Below are positions 5,778-9,071 of a stretch of 9,071 nt of DNA, piece by piece; the first letter of the stretch is position 1, and every line of letters begins with the position of its first letter. Where the stretch lies: contig CAAEVV010000007.1 of the NCBI GenBank assembly GCA_900759565.1, forward strand, positions 1 through 9,071, in the 5' to 3' direction. The position numbers and the translations under genes were made by a program. Below the pieces are notes generated by a model. The model did not search any database, was not told where the DNA came from, and worked only from the letters and a program-made list of their open reading frames with translations. This DNA is from an uncultured Collinsella sp. Lineage in GTDB: Bacteria > Actinomycetota > Coriobacteriia > Coriobacteriales > Coriobacteriaceae.

Positions 5778-5795
5778 AATAATCGACTCTCGATT
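5778..5795. repeat. Short hairpin, left member of an 18-bp direct-repeat pair
   Basis: AATCGA (5781-5786) and TCGATT (5790-5795) form a 6-bp stem with a 3-nt loop between two converging genes. It could act as a weak two-way transcription end, but it lacks a T-run. The 18 bases AATAATCGACTCTCGATT match 15 of 18 bases of 6494-6511 in the same orientation. The two copies flank the minus-strand gene at 5854-6345. Confidence 0.4.
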
Positions 5796-5853
5796 GGCGC
5801 CCACTAAGGTTAAGCGGTTGTTGCCCAGTTGACGGTGATGCTAAAGACTCGGC

Positions 5854-6345
5854 TTACGCCGGCATGGCCGCGAACCCGTCCATCAAGAACAGCCTAAGAA
5901 CCAGCTTGATGACATATCCCGGTTTGACTTCAGCCGCGTCAAAGACATGGCGCTCGGCGAGCTCGCTGCAGTATGTATAGATGTCGCGGATAAGGTCCGC
6001 GCCCGAAAGCGTAAACATGTAGCCTGCGTCCGAAAGCGCATTGGGCGCGGCGGGCAACTTGGCCATGTGGCAGAACGTTTGCAGGTCGGGCGCCATAACA
6101 TTCTGGTAGTCGAGGTGGCCGTTGGCATCCTGTTCGGCAAGCTCCAATTGGCGCACAAAATCCAGCGCCGCTGCCAGCACAAAGCTCGGTGTAGGCGCAT
6201 TGACGTCCTGAGTGGTCGCCACAAGCCTGCCCGCCGCCTGCGTGACAAGCCAAGCGACCTCGCGCTGGCAGCGCACGGCCTTGCGCGTAACCGGCTTGAT
6301 GGACGAAGAAGAAACGCTCCCCTTAGGCGGATTCGAAGCAGCCAT
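5854..6345 (-). CDS. Unidentified small alpha-helical protein
   Basis: This 163-residue protein is not one I recognise. The start is well supported: GGGAGGG lies six to seven bases before the ATG at 6345. The first 25 residues are serine-, proline- and lysine-rich and probably disordered. The rest looks mostly helical, with no signal peptide, no clear membrane segment, only two cysteines and no known motif. It converges on the regulator gene and is divergent from the HNH gene. Upstream, an inverted repeat ATCCGG/CCGGAT (6364-6369 and 6380-6385) lies in the leader, and TATACT (6408-6403 on the minus strand) could be a -10 box without a good -35. G/C-rich third positions in this frame favour a real gene over the overlapping frames. 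Confidence 0.7.
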   Translation of the reverse strand: MAASNPPKGSVSSSSIKPVTRKAVRCQREVAWLVTQAAGRLVATTQDVNAPTPSFVLAAALDFVRQLELAEQDANGHLDYQNVMAPDLQTFCHMAKLPAAPNALSDAGYMFTLSGADLIRDIYTYCSELAERHVFDAAEVKPGYVIKLVLRLFLMDGFAAMPA

Positions 6346-6493
6346 AAGACCCTCCCATGAACAATCCGGTCCAACAAGCCCGGATGAAACACGTGCTACA
6401 TCAGTATACAGGGGAGTGGGGTAGCGGGGTACGAGCGCGCCAGCGGCAAACCGAGAACATCAACGATGTGCCGATCGCGGAATGAGATCTCGT

Positions 6494-6519
6494 AATAATT
6501 GACTCTCGGTCATATTATT
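6494..6519. promoter_or_regulatory. Inverted repeat upstream of the HNH gene; right member of repeat pair
   Basis: AATAATTGA (6494-6502) is inverted as TCATATTATT (6510-6519), with one bulged base. It sits in the 215-nt divergent region about 45 nt before the HNH gene start and may be an operator. TTGACT (6499-6504) resembles a -35 box, but no fitting -10 follows. Its first 18 bases repeat those at 5778-5795 with three mismatches. Confidence 0.35.
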
Positions 6520-6560
6520 GAGGGGCATGACTCGCGTTCGTATGGTTGTAGGTGCTGGCG

Positions 6561-7643
6561 ATGAACGACATTGACCTTGCTGTTCCGTTGATGGATGGAC
6601 CAAGCTATGACCGTGCCTGCAGTCTCGTGCCTTCTGAATACGTTGAGGCATGGGAGTGGTTTCTGGGTGAGGAGCAGCGCGGCGGCGTTTGGACCAGCCT
6701 TCCGCACCACACCAAGGAAGATAGCCCTCAGTATCAGTATCGTTTGAGAATTGGCTCGGACTTCTTTCCCGTAACGCGGGATTCAGGGATCTTCTGGCCG
6801 GGCCAGGATCGGGTGAAGCAAGATCCCAATAAGATCTTTGCGCTTTCGGTCCATAACTCTAAAAAGAGCTTCTACACCGATGTGCCTCCGCTCTATTTGG
6901 ACGATGGTACGTGGGTCATTAAGTACTCGGTTCAAGCGCCGGGTACCGTTGGTTTTCGAGACCAGAATTACAACCGTAAAATGCTCAACTGCATGGAATG
7001 CGGCGTTCCAGTCGGAGTCATATTTGCAACCGAGGTGGGCTATAAGGTGCTCGGCCTTGCGTTTGTTGAGCGGTTCGAGCCCGAAAACGGATGGTTTGTT
7101 CTGCACGGTCCTGTTCATAAAGGCGGGCCGGACCCTCGTTTTGCGCCCGACATGAGTTATCTGAAGCGCATGCCCGTCGATATTGAGTTTGCCGGACAGG
7201 GTGCGACCGACGACGAAAAGGTCCGCTATGCGTTAAGGCGCGAGCGATTGGGGCAACAATGGTTCCGCAAACAGCTCGTTGCCGCCTATGACGGCCGTTG
7301 CGCGGTGTCGGACTGCGGCGTCAGCGAAGCTCTGGAGGCTGCGCATATCGAGAATTACTCGGGACCCAAATCGCAGGTTGCCAGCAACGGCATTCTGCTT
7401 CGGCGCGACCTTCATTCCCTATTTGATGCTCACCTGATTTCGTTTGAGCCTGTTTGCGGCGAATATCGGCTGTGCGGATCGTACCTGCTGGATAAGACCG
7501 ACTACGCTTCCTTTGCGGGTGCGACGCTAAGGCAGCCGAATGAACATCAGTGGCGACCCAATACGGTGTTTCTTGAGGCCCATCGCATTGAGTTCGATCG
7601 CTCGGAAAAGAAGCGTGAAAAGGCGGGGCTTCTGCCGTATTAG
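6561..7643 (+). CDS. HNH endonuclease with an uncharacterised N-terminal domain
   Basis: The 360-residue protein ends in an HNH_2-type nuclease domain. Cys247 and Cys252 precede LEAAHIENY with His262, then SNGILLRRDLHSLFD with Asn276, Asp283 and His285, the expected metal-binding and catalytic set. The N-terminal 220 residues form a separate domain with SGIFWPGQ (75-82), KIFALSVHNS (91-100), a tyrosine-rich core, NYNRKMLNCMECGVPVGVI (136-154) and VLGLAFVERFEPENGWFVLHG (163-183). This resembles the modified-base-reading or PUA/SRA-like front domains of other HNH restriction proteins, but I cannot confirm the fold. ATG 6561 follows TAGGTG at a proper distance; GTG 6552 is inside that site. No methyltransferase is nearby, which fits a solitary modification-dependent (type IV-like) nuclease. 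Nuclease class is secure, biological role inferred. Confidence 0.82.
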   Translation: MNDIDLAVPLMDGPSYDRACSLVPSEYVEAWEWFLGEEQRGGVWTSLPHHTKEDSPQYQYRLRIGSDFFPVTRDSGIFWPGQDRVKQDPNKIFALSVHNSKKSFYTDVPPLYLDDGTWVIKYSVQAPGTVGFRDQNYNRKMLNCMECGVPVGVIFATEVGYKVLGLAFVERFEPENGWFVLHGPVHKGGPDPRFAPDMSYLKRMPVDIEFAGQGATDDEKVRYALRRERLGQQWFRKQLVAAYDGRCAVSDCGVSEALEAAHIENYSGPKSQVASNGILLRRDLHSLFDAHLISFEPVCGEYRLCGSYLLDKTDYASFAGATLRQPNEHQWRPNTVFLEAHRIEFDRSEKKREKAGLLPY

Positions 7644-7765
7644 CGTATTTGGCTTTGGCATTCTTTGACGATCGTGTTGTTTGATCGGATCGCGTGGCGA
7701 TGCAATCTCGCGCACGCCCGCCGGTGCATGCTCTTCCTGATTTGTATAGCGAGAGGGGAGCGTGT

Positions 7766-8068
7766 ATGAGCTGGCGAGGCGATATTGCGATGGGGAAGTA
7801 CGGAAAACTGCCGTGTGCCCTTATCGACAACAATATGTTTCCGAGCGTAGAGGTTGATCGCGGGTCGTTTGTCGTCGCCTGCCCTTGCTGCGGCTCGCAA
7901 ATACCGTGTCTCGACATTCGGTTCATCGATGCGCGCGACAGGCTCAGCGACGAAGTGAGAAAACGGACAGGCGTTCATATGCCGGTGTATCCGGAGAAAT
8001 GCCCTGTTTGTGGCCTCGATATCGTGTACGACGCCGGCGACGAGGGACAGGTGATGCGGAGGAGCTGA
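7766..8068 (+). CDS. Small zinc-ribbon protein with two CxxC motifs
   Basis: This 100-residue protein has CPCC near the middle (within VVACPCCGSQIPC) and CPVC near the end (within YPEKCPVCGLDIVYD). These give two CxxC knuckles about 39 residues apart that could bind one zinc ion. No catalytic domain is visible, and I do not recognise the family. The frame is open upstream to GTG 7694, but ATG 7766 has a far better ribosome site (GAGGGGAG, 7753-7760). It lies 122 nt after the HNH gene in the same direction, without a clear terminator between, so they may share a transcript. It converges on the next gene with only 20 nt between stops. Confidence 0.72.
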   Translation: MSWRGDIAMGKYGKLPCALIDNNMFPSVEVDRGSFVVACPCCGSQIPCLDIRFIDARDRLSDEVRKRTGVHMPVYPEKCPVCGLDIVYDAGDEGQVMRRS

Positions 8069-8088
8069 CTGTGAAGGCCTCTCCGTCC

Positions 8089-8775
8089 CTACAAATAAAT
8101 CCCCTCACCGAGCTGCTTGTGGAACTCGGCGTGGTGGTCGCGTGCCCAGGTAAAGAGCGCCTGGTCAAAATTGGTGCGCGTGGCCGGGACGCCAAAGACG
8201 CCGGCAACTTCGACGCGCACAAACTCCAGTGCCGGTAGCTTGTTGATGGCAGTGAGGGCAAACGGGGACGAGGGCTCCTCGAACAGATAGCGGCTGCCTT
8301 GCAGCGCGTCGCAACTGGTGCACGTGTTGCCGAGCGACGGGGCTTTGGAGGCTCGCGCGCCTACGGGCTTGTAGCCGCAGCGCTTATGAAGGTAGTCGCG
8401 GATCTCGCCCGGCACGCAGCCAAGAGTGGGCACGATGGCGAGTGCGTTGGCGCTGGCCGTGTCGATGGCAATGTGCCCGGCTTCGTTAGGCGCGTGCGCG
8501 ATGGCGATGCTCTCGTCGTTATCGGTTCGATAGGGAATGCCGAAGGCCGCGACCGAGGTCTCTTTGTGACACTTCCAGCACTCGCGCTTGCCCAGTACTA
8601 GATATATATACGGCGCTGAGGGGTCGGATCGGTCAACGCCGGGCAGCCACTCGGCAAAGGGCTCGGGGTTAACGCCGCTGGGTACATACCAGATCTTCTT
8701 AGCCCGATCCCACTTGGCGCCCAGGGCCTTGGCCTCGTCTTTGTGCGAAAAGGGAACATCGAGCTCGGTGCGCAT
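8089..8775 (-). CDS. DUF5710-like protein with two CxxC pairs
   Basis: The 228-residue protein starts with a DUF5710-like module, MRTELDVPFSHKDEAKALGA (1-20) followed by KWDRAKKIWYVPSG. This short domain is often fused to primase- or plasmid-type proteins, where it may contact DNA. Next comes CWKC (about 66-69), then a long alpha/beta region, then CTSC (about 152-155); together they may form one zinc site. The open frame extends upstream to 9000, through the tRNA terminator, but AAGGAG just before ATG 8775 and the domain boundary fix the start. The stop is TAG at 8091-8089. Function is unknown; the zinc-site idea is inferred from cysteine spacing. Confidence 0.75.
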   Translation of the reverse strand: MRTELDVPFSHKDEAKALGAKWDRAKKIWYVPSGVNPEPFAEWLPGVDRSDPSAPYIYLVLGKRECWKCHKETSVAAFGIPYRTDNDESIAIAHAPNEAGHIAIDTASANALAIVPTLGCVPGEIRDYLHKRCGYKPVGARASKAPSLGNTCTSCDALQGSRYLFEEPSSPFALTAINKLPALEFVRVEVAGVFGVPATRTNFDQALFTWARDHHAEFHKQLGEGIYL

Positions 8776-8953
8776 GGCGGCTCCTTGGTGCTGCAGGTGC
8801 AAGTGGCTCAAGGATACCGCAGGGCGCAGACATCGCGGCGTTTTGCTGAGAAGTTGCGGTGCGGACTGATTGGTTATGCCGATGGATAGATCGGCAAGTA
8901 GATGGTCGGCTTTTGGCCAGTTGGGCGGTTGGAACTGCCAGCGGATTTGGCGA
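8776..8953 (-). promoter_or_regulatory. Presumed promoter region of the DUF5710-like gene
   Basis: This 178-nt gap lies between the tRNA terminator and the gene start. It has an inverted repeat GCCGAT (8878-8883) / ATCGGC (8890-8895) with a 6-nt spacer, a possible operator. A TATCCT near 8817 on the minus strand could be a -10 box, but no clear -35 accompanies it. No gene is supported. Confidence 0.35.
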
Positions 8954-8993
8954 CATAAAACAAAACAGCTCAGAGAACATAGCCTCTGAGCTG
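8952..8993 (-). terminator. Intrinsic terminator of tRNA-Val
   Basis: Read on the minus strand, CAGCTCAGAG (8993-8984) pairs perfectly with CTCTGAGCTG (8975-8966) around an 8-nt loop and runs into TTTTGTTTT (8965 downward). It lies eight bases after the CCA end of the tRNA gene. Confidence 0.92.
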
Positions 8994-9001
8994 CGAACAT
9001 T

Positions 9002-9071
9002 TGGTGGGCGTTAGAAGATTTGAACTTCTGACCTCTTCCGTGTCAGGGAAGCGCTCTCCCCCTGAGCTAAA
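9002..9071 (-). tRNA. tRNA-Val(GAC), 5' end cut by the window edge
   Basis: Read on the minus strand, the visible part starts in the acceptor stem (about position 6) with TTTAGCTCAGG and has an anticodon stem CTTCC/GGAAG. The anticodon loop is CTGACAC, so the anticodon is GAC. The T arm is AGAAGTTCAAATCTTCT. The acceptor 3' strand AACGCCC is followed by discriminator A and an encoded CCA (9004-9002). About five bases, expected GGGCG, lie outside the window. It would read GUC/GUU valine codons. Confidence 0.93.

Noticed and set aside
5781..5795. Intrinsic terminator after the regulator gene
   Set aside because: The stem is only 6 bp and no T-run follows on either strand, so it is listed only as a hairpin/repeat.
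7321..7926. 201-codon minus-strand frame over the end of the HNH gene
   Set aside because: It overlaps the HNH catalytic region and the zinc-ribbon gene, both well supported, and shows no known motif.
8776..9000. Extension of the DUF5710-like protein upstream to 9000
   Set aside because: The extension would run through the tRNA-Val terminator and has no domain; ATG 8775 has AAGGAG and begins the recognisable domain.

Overview
The window looks like a chromosomal segment of a high-GC, gut-type actinobacterium of the Coriobacteriia, most likely Collinsella or a close relative. I base this on the protein style, the C/G-ending codons, the mannose-family PTS genes next to an Amadori-sugar deglycase, and the local AlbA_2-type regulators. 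The taxonomic call is inference. The sequence itself shows only high GC, strong Shine-Dalgarno sites and a CCA-encoding tRNA gene.

Left part (1-780). The first 16 codons of an unidentified minus-strand gene run off the left edge. A long stretch without an intact gene follows. It is not empty: it holds the decayed remains of a second copy of the regulator found intact at 4287-5753, including a decayed copy of its repeat array and hairpin.

Centre-left (781-3937). This is a damaged amino-sugar (fructoselysine/glucoselysine-type) catabolic cluster on the plus strand. It contains a 5'-truncated PfkB/FrlD-like kinase, an intact SIS-domain deglycase (FrlB/GfrF-like), and mannose-family PTS EIIC and EIID, closed by a strong intrinsic terminator. 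No EIIA or EIIB gene is present here. EIIC and EIID would import and phosphorylate the sugar conjugate together with EIIA/EIIB encoded elsewhere, and the SIS enzyme would then split the 6-phospho conjugate. With PTS phosphorylation the kinase would be redundant, which may explain its decay.

Centre (3938-5753). An AlbA_2 + HATPase_c_4 + winged-helix regulator is preceded by two copies of an unusual operator-like array. Each array has two inverted arms followed by three GAGAGATA arms at identical 18- and 13-nt steps, and a hairpin lies between the arrays. The arrays occur only in front of this gene and in front of its dead relative, so self-regulation is the simplest reading. This regulator/array pair is the most distinctive system in the window.

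Right part (5754-9071). This is a looser set of accessory-type genes: an unidentified alpha-helical protein (minus), an HNH endonuclease with an extra N-terminal domain (plus), a small double-CxxC zinc-ribbon protein (plus), and a DUF5710-like protein with two CxxC pairs (minus). At the right edge are an intrinsic terminator and a tRNA-Val(GAC) gene, cut by the window end. No integrase, transposase, insertion sequence or CRISPR array was seen.
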